A stretch of DNA of 64,000 nucleotides. It comes from Thermofilum sp. NZ13. GTDB lineage: Archaea > Thermoproteota > Thermoprotei > Thermofilales > Thermofilaceae. The DNA lies in assembly GCA_002855745.1 (NCBI GenBank), contig NDWX01000002.1, positions 124,001-188,000 of the forward strand, read 5' to 3'. The position numbers and the translations under genes were made by a program. Shown one piece after another: positions 17,435 through 26,135 of the stretch. Below the pieces are notes generated by a model, which searched no databases, was not told the origin of the DNA, and saw only the letters and a list, made by a program, of their open reading frames with translations. Within the stretch, counting starts at the first letter, position 1. The number at the start of each line of letters is the position of its first letter.

Positions 17435-18901
17435 TCATCGCGCCGCGCGCGGCACCCGGCGGGCGGCCGTGGGGCCGTGCCGGGAACTGGGGCCGGGGCC
17501 CGCTGGCCTTTCTCTAGTGCCGTGGGTCGGGGCTCTCGGGTGGTTCTGTAGCCAGCTCTGTAGCGTTTCGAGGTGCCTTTCTGCCCTGCATGCCTTTAGG
17601 AAGAGCTTCGCGGCGTTGTAGCACGCTGCCCAGTCCCTGGTCCACTCCAAGCCGCACTTTGGGCAACGGTAGTAGCGCCTCCTCACTTCCACGCCCCAGG
17701 CTCCGCACAGTGGACACTGCTTCCCGCTGACGTTGTTTTCCGGCTGGAACCACTTAGCCCCCTCGTAGAGCGCTAGGTTCTCCAGCCTCTCCGCCACCCT
17801 GAGCAGCGTCCTCTGTAGCTGTGAGCCCCTCAGGGACTAGGCCCAAGGCACGTCCACTACGAGTACGACTGTGTAGCCCTGATCCCGTAGCTTTCTCACC
17901 AGCGCCCTCACCTCCCTGAGCACGCCTCTGATCCAGTCCTCGTTAAGCTTCTTCACCTTCCTGAGGGTCTGACTAGCTATGCGCTCTGCTCTCTCGGGCG
18001 TCAGGTTCATCTTTGATCTCAGCCTCTCAGCGAGCCTCAGCGCCTCCTCAACCGCGTAGCCCCTCCCTTCCCTTTGTAGCCTCCCGACGTCTCTCCTTTG
18101 CTTGAACCTCTGGACGGCCTCACTCCAGCACTTAACCTTGGAGTAGCTACGCATAACAGCGGCGAGGAGCCTCAGCATGGTGGTATTGGGTGGCCCAAAG
18201 ATGCGCTGAGCCAGCAACTTAGCGTCGCTGTCGAATACGAAGGCCACCACGTAGAGGCCGTGGTTGCTATTCACGTCCACAGCAATAACCGCGAGCCTGC
18301 TGTTGCCGTCCCACCACACCTGCTTTGCCACGCGGTGCGCAACGAGGCGAAGCCTGCCCCTCGCGGTGAGCTGCAGCGTCAGCTTCACATCGCCGAACCT
18401 CCGGACGTCCTCGAGCACAGTCCTGATTAATGATGGCTTCAGCCTCAATGCGACGCCAGCGCTGGGGACGCGCAGCTCGCCACTGGAGGCGTCGAGCACT
18501 GCAGCTGTGTTAGCAGTGCCATGAAGCCTGTCGTTGCCGCTGACCACCCTTACGAGTAGCGGCGCTGGCGGCGGTGTGAACTTGACGCGAAGCTTCGACT
18601 TCCCCCTGGCCTCCGCGAGCATCCTCTGCCACTCCACGGCGTACCAGAAGAGGTTCTTCGGTAGCCCTGACGTCTTTGAGGCTTCCTCGATCAGCTCTCT
18701 GCCGAACCTCTCCGGCTCCCTCCTGAACGCGTCGCCGTACTTACTCTCGAGCTCCTCGCTGGCGCGCTCAACCGCAGAGGCAACGCTGAAGTAGAGGCTC
18801 CGGAGCCGAAGCCTCACCTCCCTGCTCGTTTCAACTCTCCAGACCCTGTAGGCGTCAATGGCGTTGTTGCCGTTTTTACTCCCCTTACCCTTCTCACCCA
18901 T
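17435..18901 (-). pseudogene. tnpB: tnpB (RNA-guided nuclease of IS605 type) with one in-frame amber stop
   Basis: From the ATG at 18901 (SD-like ggggtga just upstream) the frame runs 354 codons, meets TAG at 17837-17839, and continues in the same frame for about 133 more codons to 17435. The first part holds the RuvC-I aspartate in IAVDVNSNHGLYVVAF and the region before RuvC-II ending VVLVVDVPWA. The part after the stop holds SLRGSQLQRTLL, the zinc ribbon CPLCG and CPKCG, and the RuvC-III motif TRDWAACYNAA. All else is intact, so a single base change explains the break. Neighbouring genes use TAG as a normal stop, so recoding is unlikely. Confidence 0.75.
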
Positions 18902-19314
18902 AGTCTCACCCCTTTTACTGGGGAGCCGGGCCTCTAGCCGCGGCCCCCGTCCGCCCCCACCCCCGGAGGCGTGAGGTGCGGGGGAGCCGCAGCACAGCCC
19001 AGCCCCCCACAGAGGTGAGATGCGCGGTGTCTCACACCCTGTGAGCCCTGCTGGCAACTGACGCAGTCAAGTCGGCTCGCAACTCAGCGTGTAGTAGCCT
19101 GCAGAGCGCTAGGCGCGTCGGTCAGCATCAGCGTCCACAAGCGCAGTCTCACTTGCTGTGAAGCCCCGGCCTGCCGCGCGCGGCCCCAGGCGCGGGGCGT
19201 CAACGCGGCCCTCCCGCCGAGCCCGCCCAGGCCCGGCGGCGCTTTTGTTGCGGTTGCGGCCCGTCCACCCCCGAGGGCAGGGGGCCGGCTGCCAGGGGGC
19301 GGGGAGCAGCCGAG

Positions 19315-19643
19315 GGCCGCCGAAATCCAACCCCTCCCCCGGGGAGCCTTATCCCCGGTCGCGCGATCCGGGACCTCGGCCCCCAGGCGAGCCGGCTTGC
19401 GGGCGGGCACTACCGGCCCAGCACCCCGCTCGCCCGAGCGGGGGCCGAAGCCGGCACCTTCACGCCTCCGCGTCGCGGCCGGTGGCTCGCGCGAGCCCCG
19501 CTCGCCGCGGCGCCTCACCGGCGTAGCCCGCCGCCCCCTTGCGGGGCCCGGCCTCCCCCTCTAAGCCCAGTCCCGCCACGTCCCGAAGGAGCGTGAGAGG
19601 GTGGGCTTAGAGGGAGAAAAAAGGGGGTTGGTTTTCGGCGGCC
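19315..19643. repeat. 20-bp inverted repeat enclosing 289 bp of GC-rich DNA
   Basis: The left arm GGCCGCCGAAATCCAACCCC (19315-19334) is the reverse complement of the right arm (19624-19643) with a single mismatch, and weaker complementarity extends a few bases outwards. The arms could be terminal inverted repeats of a small MITE-like element or the closing helix of a large RNA. No flanking direct repeat stands out. Confidence 0.6.
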
Positions 19644-19895
19644 CCGGCCCTCTGGCTCCGCCGCCTCTCCCCCCTAAGCGCTAGCGCGCTGGAGGCGGTG
19701 CAGCCTAGGTGCCCGGGGCCTCTGACTTGATTCGAGCTGTTTTGCCCCCCCCGTCCCACTATCTTTTCCCCGAGAGTGCAGACGCCCCTCTTCCCCCTTT
19801 GACGGGCGCCAGTTTTCTCGGGGAAGCACGGTGTAGCCCGCGCCTCCCTGGCCGGGTCACAGCTCACCGGCCAATGCCTACGGCAACGGGCCTCC
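19617..19895 (-). ncRNA. Candidate structured RNA gene of about 280 nt, family not identified
   Basis: On the minus strand a TATA-like aaatattaac (19918-19927) precedes, and a T6 tract (19617-19622), a normal archaeal terminator, follows. Between them lie strong helices: GGCCGG/CCGGCC (19850-19855 with 19867-19872); a 10-bp perfect stem TTCCCCGAGA/TCTCGGGGAA (19766-19775 with 19816-19825) with an inner 7-bp stem (19781-19787 with 19804-19810) that has a G:U pair only if read from the minus strand; and an 80-nt arm stacking 19640-19647/19713-19720, 19654-19657/19702-19705, 19661-19667/19692-19698 and 19677-19681/19686-19690. I looked for RNase P and SRP signature sequences and did not find them. 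Confidence 0.45.
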
Positions 19896-20027
19896 ATACC
19901 CACCTTGGACAAAGAGGTTAATATTTGTTCCGATGATTACGCCGAAAGTATAACACTGTTACAGTAACCATCGCGATTTCAGGGGTTTTCCAGCAAGCAA
20001 CTGCGGCTGCTTCTTCCGCGCCTAAGG

Positions 20028-20399
20028 CTACGTCCGCAGGGCTAGGATATGCTCGCACATCGCCACCGTCATGCTGTGGCGGAGGTTAGCTCCGGCTGCG
20101 CGCCGGATAAGCCTCAAGGCAGTATCGCCGCACACCACCTCCTCGAGGCTGTAGCCGAGCAGGGCGAGGAGGCCGCAGGCCCTCTCGGTGAGGTAGACGT
20201 AGCGCGTGTCGCCGACCGCAGCTTCTTTGACGAAGCCGGCTGAGCGAAGCCTCTCCAAAGCGGAGGCTATGTACTTTGTGTTCCTCATGGCGAAGGCCCT
20301 GCTGAGGGGCTTCGGCTGCCTCAGGCGCCACAGAGCCTTTGCGAGGCCGGTCAGCTCAAGCCGCCTCGCCACGCCCCCAGATCTCGCTGTTGACCTCAA
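20028..20399 (-). CDS. Small winged-helix regulator
   Basis: A protein of up to 123 residues with one winged-helix domain: LTGLAKALWRLRQPKPLSRA, MRNTKYIASALERLRSAGFV as recognition region, and wing KEAAVGDTRYVYLTERACG, followed by a helical tail with LSLEEVV-like sequence. It resembles archaeal MarR/ArsR-type regulators. The first 44 bp overlap the end of the upstream surface-protein gene in another frame; a GTG at 20372 would reduce the overlap to 17 bp. The pair is probably co-transcribed. Confidence 0.65.
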   Translation of the reverse strand: MRSTARSGGVARRLELTGLAKALWRLRQPKPLSRAFAMRNTKYIASALERLRSAGFVKEAAVGDTRYVYLTERACGLLALLGYSLEEVVCGDTALRLIRRAAGANLRHSMTVAMCEHILALRT

Positions 20400-22275
20400 C
20401 GATGTGTGGTGACTCTTTCTTAAAACCTTTAGCTACTCTCCTCACGGCAAGCACGACGAACAGTATGAAGAGAATAAGGAGCGCGAACTCCACGTGGCTT
20501 GTCGTTATCGTGAGGCCGGAGAGGCAGGCGATCACATCCAGCTCGACGAGCTTGAAGGAGTCAGACTCAATGGTCAGGTTGAGCGTGCGTTCCCCGATAG
20601 CAAGCTTGTACGAGCCCCTAGGGATGAGGCCAAAGTCTGCGCGCCCTGAGCTATCTGTGACCGCTTCTCTCCTTACACCCGCACCTGTCAGCGAGACCTT
20701 AAACCCGCTGAGAGGCTGGTTGAGCGCTCCTACTAACTGCACTCTCAGGCGGTACACCGGTATCGAGAGGACGAAGGTGTTTTGCAAGTCGGACACCTCA
20801 ATCACACCTGTGAAGACCTTGTCGCCAGACACGTATACCTCGTAAGTGTAAACGCCCGGGAGAACCCCTTCGATCCTTGCCTTCCCACTTAAACCCTCAG
20901 CGGAGTAGTTCACCGCGCCGCTTCGAAGGAACAGCGTGAAGTTTTCTATCAGTTCCCCGCTTCCAGTGCGGAGCAATGTCACCTGTACACCAGTCGTATT
21001 GGTGATTATGGGTAGGTAAGCATCGCCAGTCATTTTTACGCTGGTCTTAGCTATGACGCTGTTTGCCAGGTAAGCCACGATAATGTACTCCCCCGGAGGT
21101 AACGGGCACACCAGGCCCTCTCCGTCCTTGACTGCTCCCGCGGTGACGACCCTCCCGCTTGAGTAGACTGTGAAGTAGGCGTTACGGACGCGCCCGCCCG
21201 TCTTATCGTAGAGGGTGAAGCCGAGCGTATATAGTGGCGGTGACACCGAGAGCGTGGGCGGGGGAGTCGTCACCACCACGTCCACCAGCGAGACTCCTCT
21301 AGCGAAGAATCTGAACGTCAAGGTGGTGTTGTCACCGCTCAGGGTTACAGCTCGCCCAGAGGGGCCTAGCTTTAGCGACTGCCCCAACACACGGTAGGTG
21401 AGGTCCGTAGCTCCGCACAGGCTACTCGGCTGCTTCACATCGAGGCTCACGCTGTAAGATACCCTCGGGAACTCTACCTCGGATGAGTTTACCGCCGCGA
21501 GGATGACCTTGAGAGGGTTTCCTTTGAGAATGTTGATGACCTGCGTGGCATTCATAGGAGCAGGGCTACTGGCGAAGACATACTCCTCGGGGTAGGGGGG
21601 AAGAGGGATCTTGAAGCCGAAGAGCCCCTGCAAACCGTAGAGGTAAGAGTACCGAACGCTTATAAAGCCCCCCTTGAGGCTCACGTTCTCGAACGGCACC
21701 AGGACCTCAAGAACTGTCAGCGTTTCACCTTGGACAGTGATCGTCGACAAGTTCACGGTGAAGTACGGCTTGTCCATTATTCCACTCGTATTGCCTCCGA
21801 GTATTATCACCTCAGCCTTGATGCCTAAAGACACAAAGCCGGGGACACGTGGCACGGTGATGTTAATAGGCCTGGTTGTCGACCCACCTGGGACAGTAAA
21901 GAACGCCAGTACTGGTGTTCTCGACTGCGTATCCGCGTAACGCACGCTCACAGTGTGCGGCAGGCCATCTAACTGCAGGACCACTGTGTACCACAACACT
22001 CCGGTACCCGGGGGTGGAACGTAGCTATAACCGTCGACTTGAACATCCACGGGCTGCTTCCCGGAGGAGGGGTCGTTGCGCACCACAACGATCTTTCCGC
22101 TTGTCGTGAAACTGAGTGTCTCGCCGCTGAAGGACATGTAGGTACTTCGCCACGAGTTTCCATTCCACTCGAGTACTTCAGCGTAGTTTATGTAGAGGAC
22201 TGGAAGAGCTTTTAAAGTAGCCACAATTAGCAGTAAGGAGAGGGCAAAGAGTAGTGCAGTGCGCATGCAAGACAT
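20356..22275 (-). CDS. Membrane-anchored extracellular protein with Ig-like repeats
   Basis: About 639 residues. An N-terminal signal segment (ALLFALSLLLIVATLKA) is followed by a large beta-rich exterior with several prealbumin- or carboxypeptidase-regulatory-like modules (for example GEYIIVAYLANSV, GVYTYEVYVSGDKVF, GRADFGLIPRGSYKLAIG), many Asn-X-Ser/Thr sites, and a C-terminal transmembrane helix HVEFALLILFILFVVLAV followed by basic residues. This is a cell-surface protein with a cytoplasmic tail; ligand unknown. I prefer the ATG at 22275, which has ggggaa just upstream, over a GTG at 22293. Confidence 0.75.
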   Translation of the reverse strand: MSCMRTALLFALSLLLIVATLKALPVLYINYAEVLEWNGNSWRSTYMSFSGETLSFTTSGKIVVVRNDPSSGKQPVDVQVDGYSYVPPPGTGVLWYTVVLQLDGLPHTVSVRYADTQSRTPVLAFFTVPGGSTTRPINITVPRVPGFVSLGIKAEVIILGGNTSGIMDKPYFTVNLSTITVQGETLTVLEVLVPFENVSLKGGFISVRYSYLYGLQGLFGFKIPLPPYPEEYVFASSPAPMNATQVINILKGNPLKVILAAVNSSEVEFPRVSYSVSLDVKQPSSLCGATDLTYRVLGQSLKLGPSGRAVTLSGDNTTLTFRFFARGVSLVDVVVTTPPPTLSVSPPLYTLGFTLYDKTGGRVRNAYFTVYSSGRVVTAGAVKDGEGLVCPLPPGEYIIVAYLANSVIAKTSVKMTGDAYLPIITNTTGVQVTLLRTGSGELIENFTLFLRSGAVNYSAEGLSGKARIEGVLPGVYTYEVYVSGDKVFTGVIEVSDLQNTFVLSIPVYRLRVQLVGALNQPLSGFKVSLTGAGVRREAVTDSSGRADFGLIPRGSYKLAIGERTLNLTIESDSFKLVELDVIACLSGLTITTSHVEFALLILFILFVVLAVRRVAKGFKKESPHIVEVNSEIWGRGEAA

Positions 22276-22391
22276 ACGTTCCCCACGGCCCACACTAATT
22301 TGAAAGTAACGTGCGCCTACCTCCTTCTCGCCTAAGCTTTTCCTTCGACCGCCAAGCCAGCTTCATGGCGCATTCATCCCTGCGCCGGGGC

Positions 22392-22532
22392 TCAGGCGTA
22401 TGTAATCTTTAGCTCCTGGAGCATCGCCGAAATCCATTCTTCTGGGTGCCCGAGGGGGTACACAGGAGGGGGTGGTGCCAGTCTCGAAGCTGAGTTGAGG
22501 AGAGATCGTAACTTGTCAACTAGAGAGCACAT
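22392..22532 (-). CDS. Small 46-residue protein divergent from lysS
   Basis: An ATG-started frame of 46 codons: MCSLVDKLRSLLNSASRLA, a proline run, then YPLGHPEEWISAMLQELKIT and YA. The composition is protein-like: an amphipathic helix, a proline linker and a second helix. A TATA box, gttataaac on this strand (22549-22557), lies about 21 bp upstream and is shared with the lysS promoter. I do not recognise the family. Confidence 0.45.
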   Translation of the reverse strand: MCSLVDKLRSLLNSASRLAPPPPVYPLGHPEEWISAMLQELKITYA

Positions 22533-22548
22533 GCTTTAACGCACCATG

Positions 22549-22557
22549 TTTATAACT
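22549..22557. promoter_or_regulatory. lysS: Bidirectional TATA box between lysS and a small gene
   Basis: The sequence gtttataac reads as a TATA box on both strands. It lies about 30 bp before the ATG at 22585 on the plus strand, which decides the lysS start against the ATG at 22546 that overlaps the box, and about 21 bp before the small-protein ATG at 22532 on the minus strand. Confidence 0.55.
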
Positions 22558-22584
22558 CGCCACTTTTTCTCCGTTAGTGATCCC

Positions 22585-24219
22585 ATGAGCGGTGCCCACT
22601 GGCTGGAGTCCGTGGCGAAGCGTGTTGTATCAGAGTATGCTGACAGCGATCTGATAGTCGGGAACGGTGGTCTATCGGTTTCGGGTCTACAGCATGTGGG
22701 TAGGCTTAGGGGAGAGATAACAATAGTCGATACCGTTCTGAGACTTGCTAAGAAAAGCGGCAAGGAGACAAAACACCTTCTGACTCTATATACTGTAGAT
22801 GCGTGGAAGGGTAAAGAAGGGCAGCTGAGGCAGTTTAAGGACGTCGAGGAGGCGCGTGGATACATAGGGTGGCCGCTGTATAGGGTCCCAGACCCTCACG
22901 GATGCCACTCGAGCTGGGTTGATCACTACTGGGAGGACTTCGGCTCCTACCTTGAGAGGTTCGCGGAGAAAGTCGAGGTCGTCACGACGAAAGACCTTTA
23001 CGAGAGGAACGAGAAGATGCGGGAGTTCGTGCTCTTATCTATGACAAGTCTACGCGAGAAGGTTATCAGCACAATCAATAAGTATAGGGGGGAAAAGAAG
23101 CTCAGCGCAGATGCTATCCCCTTCCAGCCCATCTGCGAGCGGTGCGGCCGCATTGATACGACGGAAGCCCTTGAAGTGGATCCTGTCAATTTCCGGGTTC
23201 GATACGTGTGCAAGAACTGCGGGCATGAAGGCTGGCAGAGCCTCAGCGCCGGGAAGCTCAACTGGAGAGTCGAGTGGGTGGGAGTGTGGTACTCCCTTGG
23301 AGTCATGTTCGAGCCTTACGGGAAAGACCACGCCACCCCTGGTGGCTCAAGGGACAGTTGCAACGACCTTGCTACTAACGTGTACGGGTTCAAGCCGCCC
23401 GTAGGCCTGGCATACGAGTGGGTTGGGTACAGGGTTGGAGGAAGAGACGTAGGAGACATGGGTTCGAGCGACTTCATAGGCTTTTCCCCGAGGCAGTGGG
23501 TTGAGGTCGCTGAACCAGAGGTTCTGAGGTTCCTCTACCTCCTCACACCGCCCATGAGACGGGTTGTCCTGAGCCTAGAGGAGATTCCAAGCTATTACGA
23601 CGCCTTCGACAAGGCGGAGCGCGTGTTCTACGGGTTGGAAGAAGGGGACGAAGACGCATCAAAGAGCTACGAACTGGCTTTGCTCGGAAAACCCTACCCA
23701 AGCCCCCCGTTCCAGCTACGCTACATGAACGCGATGATACTCTCGCAGGTTCTCCCGAGCAGGGGAGAGGATGTAAACGAGGTTGTTGAGAGGCTTCGAG
23801 AAACCAAGCAGCTCACGCGTGAGTTGGAGCCCTGGGAGCTTGAGAGAGTGAAGACCAGGATTGCGCTGGCTAAGAGGTGGCTCGAGCTTTACGCTCCGGA
23901 GCACTACAGGATATCTATTGTGGAGAAGCCACCGATGGAGGAGTTGGCTAAAGTTCTGGATGAGCGTGTAGCGGGGCTTTTGAGAGACCTCTCAGCCTCC
24001 CTGGAGGCCCTAGAGCGGTGGGATGAGGAGGCCATTAAAAATGCCATGATGTTGCTTAAGAAGGACAAGGAGGAGGAGAGAAGATTCTTTCAGGCACTTT
24101 ACCTGCTGTTCTTCGGCAGAAGTAGTGGGCCAAGAATCGCCCCCTACCTCGCTATGCTTAATAAAGACTTCGTGATTAGGAGGTTAGCCGAAGCTTATTC
24201 GTTGACTGAGGTGGTGTAA
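22585..24219 (+). CDS. lysS: Class I lysyl-tRNA synthetase
   Basis: Attaches lysine to tRNA-Lys. Archaea and some bacteria use this class I enzyme, unrelated to the class II LysRS of most bacteria and eukaryotes. The 544-residue protein starts MSGAHWLESVAKRVV; the HIGH-type motif is in GGLSVSGLQHVGRLRGE, the central zinc region has CERCGRIDTTEA and CKNCGHEGWQSL, and the KMSKS-type loop is DMGSSDFIGFSPRQW. The C-terminal half is the all-helical anticodon cage. Length is typical. Confidence 0.93.
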   Translation: MSGAHWLESVAKRVVSEYADSDLIVGNGGLSVSGLQHVGRLRGEITIVDTVLRLAKKSGKETKHLLTLYTVDAWKGKEGQLRQFKDVEEARGYIGWPLYRVPDPHGCHSSWVDHYWEDFGSYLERFAEKVEVVTTKDLYERNEKMREFVLLSMTSLREKVISTINKYRGEKKLSADAIPFQPICERCGRIDTTEALEVDPVNFRVRYVCKNCGHEGWQSLSAGKLNWRVEWVGVWYSLGVMFEPYGKDHATPGGSRDSCNDLATNVYGFKPPVGLAYEWVGYRVGGRDVGDMGSSDFIGFSPRQWVEVAEPEVLRFLYLLTPPMRRVVLSLEEIPSYYDAFDKAERVFYGLEEGDEDASKSYELALLGKPYPSPPFQLRYMNAMILSQVLPSRGEDVNEVVERLRETKQLTRELEPWELERVKTRIALAKRWLELYAPEHYRISIVEKPPMEELAKVLDERVAGLLRDLSASLEALERWDEEAIKNAMMLLKKDKEEERRFFQALYLLFFGRSSGPRIAPYLAMLNKDFVIRRLAEAYSLTEVV

Positions 24220-24240
24220 ACGTCCGGCTGGTCAGACTAC

Positions 24241-24567
24241 ATGGGGGAGAAGACGAAGCCTAGCACGCTGCTCATAATCGTGACATTCGTCCCGCTCTTC
24301 CTTAACGCCGGGATATTCGTGATCACCGAGGGGTTTAACGTAAACCCTCACAGCTCGCCCCTCATTTACGCTATAGGATCGCTGATCCTGGCTGCAGTAG
24401 CAGTGCTGGCCGCAGTAATCGGACTCACGATGGCTAGAGACGAAGAGCCAGAGTGGGGGTCCAAGCTACCGTTCAAGGTTATTGAGGGGGTGAACATCTT
24501 CTCCATCCTACTATCGGCTATGTTCGCGCTACTCGTGCTCCTCGTATACTTCCTTAAAGGAGCGTAG
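24241..24567 (+). CDS. Small three-helix membrane protein
   Basis: A 108-residue protein with three predicted membrane helices: STLLIIVTFVPLFLNAGIFV, LIYAIGSLILAAVAVLAAVI and IFSILLSAMFALLVLLVYFL. No family is recognised. It starts 21 bp after lysS on the same strand and could be co-transcribed. It ends directly against the convergent coiled-coil gene. Confidence 0.6.
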   Translation: MGEKTKPSTLLIIVTFVPLFLNAGIFVITEGFNVNPHSSPLIYAIGSLILAAVAVLAAVIGLTMARDEEPEWGSKLPFKVIEGVNIFSILLSAMFALLVLLVYFLKGA

Positions 24568-26079
24568 CTAGCCCAGTAGCTTTTTCAGGTTCTGGATTTC
24601 TTCGTCCCGCTTCCTTATCTCCTCCCTCAGTGCCGCGTTTTCGCGCTCCAGCTGCTGTACCTTGGCCTCGAGCTCGGACAGCCGCTTCAGCTTTTCCTCT
24701 AGGGCTTTCTCGCGTGAGTCAAGTTCGAGTTTCCTGGCCTCAAGCCGTTCCCTCAGCTCTATTAGGGCACTTTCCTTTGACGCAACCATGCGCTGGTAGC
24801 CTACCAGCTCCCTCTCCTTGTCGAGGAGGCGCTTCTCCCACTCGATGAGCCTCTCCTGCTCCTTCATCAGCTTCTCGCGGTACGGTTCTAGCTCCTCCTT
24901 GATCAGGCGCTCTTTAGCCGCTACTTCCTCGCTGAGCTTTTTGAGCTGGGCTTCTTTCTCGGCGACCTGCTTGGACAGCTCCTCGTACCTGCTCATCAAA
25001 GCGCTGACGCGGCGCTCCTTCTCTGAGAGCTCACGCTCAATCCTAGCGAGCTCCTCCATTTTCTCCGCGTAGCTCTTCTCCCGCTTCATCAGATCCTCTT
25101 CCCAAGCCTTGAGCTTCTTCTCAAGCTCCGCCAGCTCAAGCCTTAATTTCCTCAGCTCATCACTCTCGCCCGCAACTTTAGTGGCAAAGGCCTTGAGCTC
25201 CGCTTCTCTCCTCTCGATCTCTACCTGCTTGGTATTTAGCTCCGCCTCCTTTTGCCTAAGGAACTCTATATACTTGACCAGCTCACCTACCTCCGGGATC
25301 CTCGACACTGCCTTGGTCAATTGCTCAAAGAGGGGGGTTAAAGCCCGCTCGCGCTCAAGCAGGTCTTTTTCCTTCTGCTCTAGAGCCGCACGTAGCTCTT
25401 CCAGCTCTTTGACCTGCCTTGACAAGCTCTCTGCCTTGGCCGACAGCTGAGCGTACTCGTCGACCAGCTTTGTGTACTTTTGAGTTTCCTCGGTCAGGGT
25501 CTTGACTAGGGCCTCGGCGTTCTCGAACGTTGTGCTGAAACCCTCGATGAGCTTAGCCATGTTGTCTAGGGAGTCTCGCAATAAATTGTGAGTCTCCGAG
25601 ATCCCACGGAGCTCATCCACAATTTTCTTTAGCTCCTCTAGACCCGACGTCTTAGTAGATAATTCATTTAGCTTAGCAGATAATTCATCTAGTTGAGACT
25701 TGATGGATGGAATGCTAGAGAGGCTTAGCTCGTTTTTTTGCAGTGTACTAAGTATCGCTTCTACATTGTCTAGAATCACTCCAAGCGAAGATTTAAGCTC
25801 TTCCAGCGCGCTCAGGTTCCTCCGGATTTCAGGCAAAGTCTCTAGCGCTAAGTGCTGCTTCTGAATCATCTCCACGGTGTCTGCGATCATCCCACGTAAC
25901 TCCTCAAGAGATGCCTGAAGTTGCGCTTGAAGAGTTCTCAGATTTGTTCTCAAAGGTTCCTGTAACGTCTCCGGCAGTGCAGAGAGTTTACGGTCGATGC
26001 TTGAAAGAGCAACCTGTAGCTGGGCGACTACGTCTTCCTCTCGGGCCTCCTTTTCTTTTGCTTTGCGCAGAAAAGACAC
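24568..26079 (-). CDS. Long coiled-coil protein
   Basis: A 503-residue protein that is almost entirely coiled coil with heptad-like E, K, L and R patterns and no ATPase domain. The N-terminal 200 residues are lower in charge (VALSSIDRKLSALPETLQEP, SLSSIPSIKSQLDELSAKLNE), the rest is strongly charged. It resembles the arms of SMC, Rad50 or ClpA-like proteins but has no hinge or Walker motifs. With the next gene upstream (another coiled-coil protein, 56 bp away, same strand) it may form a scaffold. Function unknown. Confidence 0.75.
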   Translation of the reverse strand: MSFLRKAKEKEAREEDVVAQLQVALSSIDRKLSALPETLQEPLRTNLRTLQAQLQASLEELRGMIADTVEMIQKQHLALETLPEIRRNLSALEELKSSLGVILDNVEAILSTLQKNELSLSSIPSIKSQLDELSAKLNELSTKTSGLEELKKIVDELRGISETHNLLRDSLDNMAKLIEGFSTTFENAEALVKTLTEETQKYTKLVDEYAQLSAKAESLSRQVKELEELRAALEQKEKDLLERERALTPLFEQLTKAVSRIPEVGELVKYIEFLRQKEAELNTKQVEIERREAELKAFATKVAGESDELRKLRLELAELEKKLKAWEEDLMKREKSYAEKMEELARIERELSEKERRVSALMSRYEELSKQVAEKEAQLKKLSEEVAAKERLIKEELEPYREKLMKEQERLIEWEKRLLDKERELVGYQRMVASKESALIELRERLEARKLELDSREKALEEKLKRLSELEAKVQQLERENAALREEIRKRDEEIQNLKKLLG

Positions 26080-26135
26080 ACCGACACCCCACCTACACTA
26101 GTGGATCTGTGCTATAATTTAGTATCGCTTGTCAT

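Larger units (their letters stand above)
17299..19045 (-). mobile_element. IS200/IS605-family element of the tnpB-only type, probably inactive
   Basis: The element is defined by an interrupted tnpB gene (17435-18901), a downstream segment that recurs at 46.7 kb (candidate right end with the guide-RNA region), and a perfect hairpin upstream of tnpB (CTCACA at 19031-19036 and TGTGAG at 19040-19045) of the size used as a recognition hairpin in this family. No tnpA transposase is present. The exact ends are not proven; there are no flanking target duplications to find in this family. Confidence 0.5.
18902..20027. other. GC-rich, hairpin-rich non-coding stretch of the island
   Basis: About 1.1 kb without a credible protein gene. 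Open frames exist on both strands at once (for example 19084-19518 and 19158-19526), which is what very GC-rich DNA gives by chance. It is dense in perfect hairpins: 19424-19443 (CCCCGCTC/GAGCGGGG), a 14-bp palindrome at 19484-19497, and 19557-19614, an 11- to 13-bp stem (CTCTAAGCCCA/TGGGCTTAGAG) whose tip on the minus strand is a classical C-UUCG-G tetraloop closed by TCC/GGA and CACG/CGTG. A 20-bp inverted repeat and a likely structured RNA gene are listed separately. Confidence 0.6.

Noticed and set aside
17837-17839. Amber codon read as pyrrolysine or another recoding
   Set aside because: Neighbouring genes such as thiolase end in TAG, and nothing in the window suggests a pyrrolysine system.
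19291-19320. CAGG and AGCAGCC on the plus strand, again like SRP RNA domain IV
   Set aside because: There is no GGAA loop and the purine-rich strands cannot form the needed helix.
19084-19526. Long open frames on both strands in the GC-rich island
   Set aside because: They overlap each other, consist of low-complexity Pro/Arg/Gly/Ala text and reflect a lack of stop codons in very GC-rich DNA.
19981-20030. GGAAG followed by AGCAGCC on the minus strand, like the SRP RNA domain IV tip
   Set aside because: The bases around the loop do not pair, the stretch lies at the end of a good protein gene, and the downstream sequence is AT-rich and unstructured.
22546-22584. Upstream ATG for lysS
   Set aside because: It overlaps the TATA box, and class I LysRS proteins begin close to the HWLESVA stretch.
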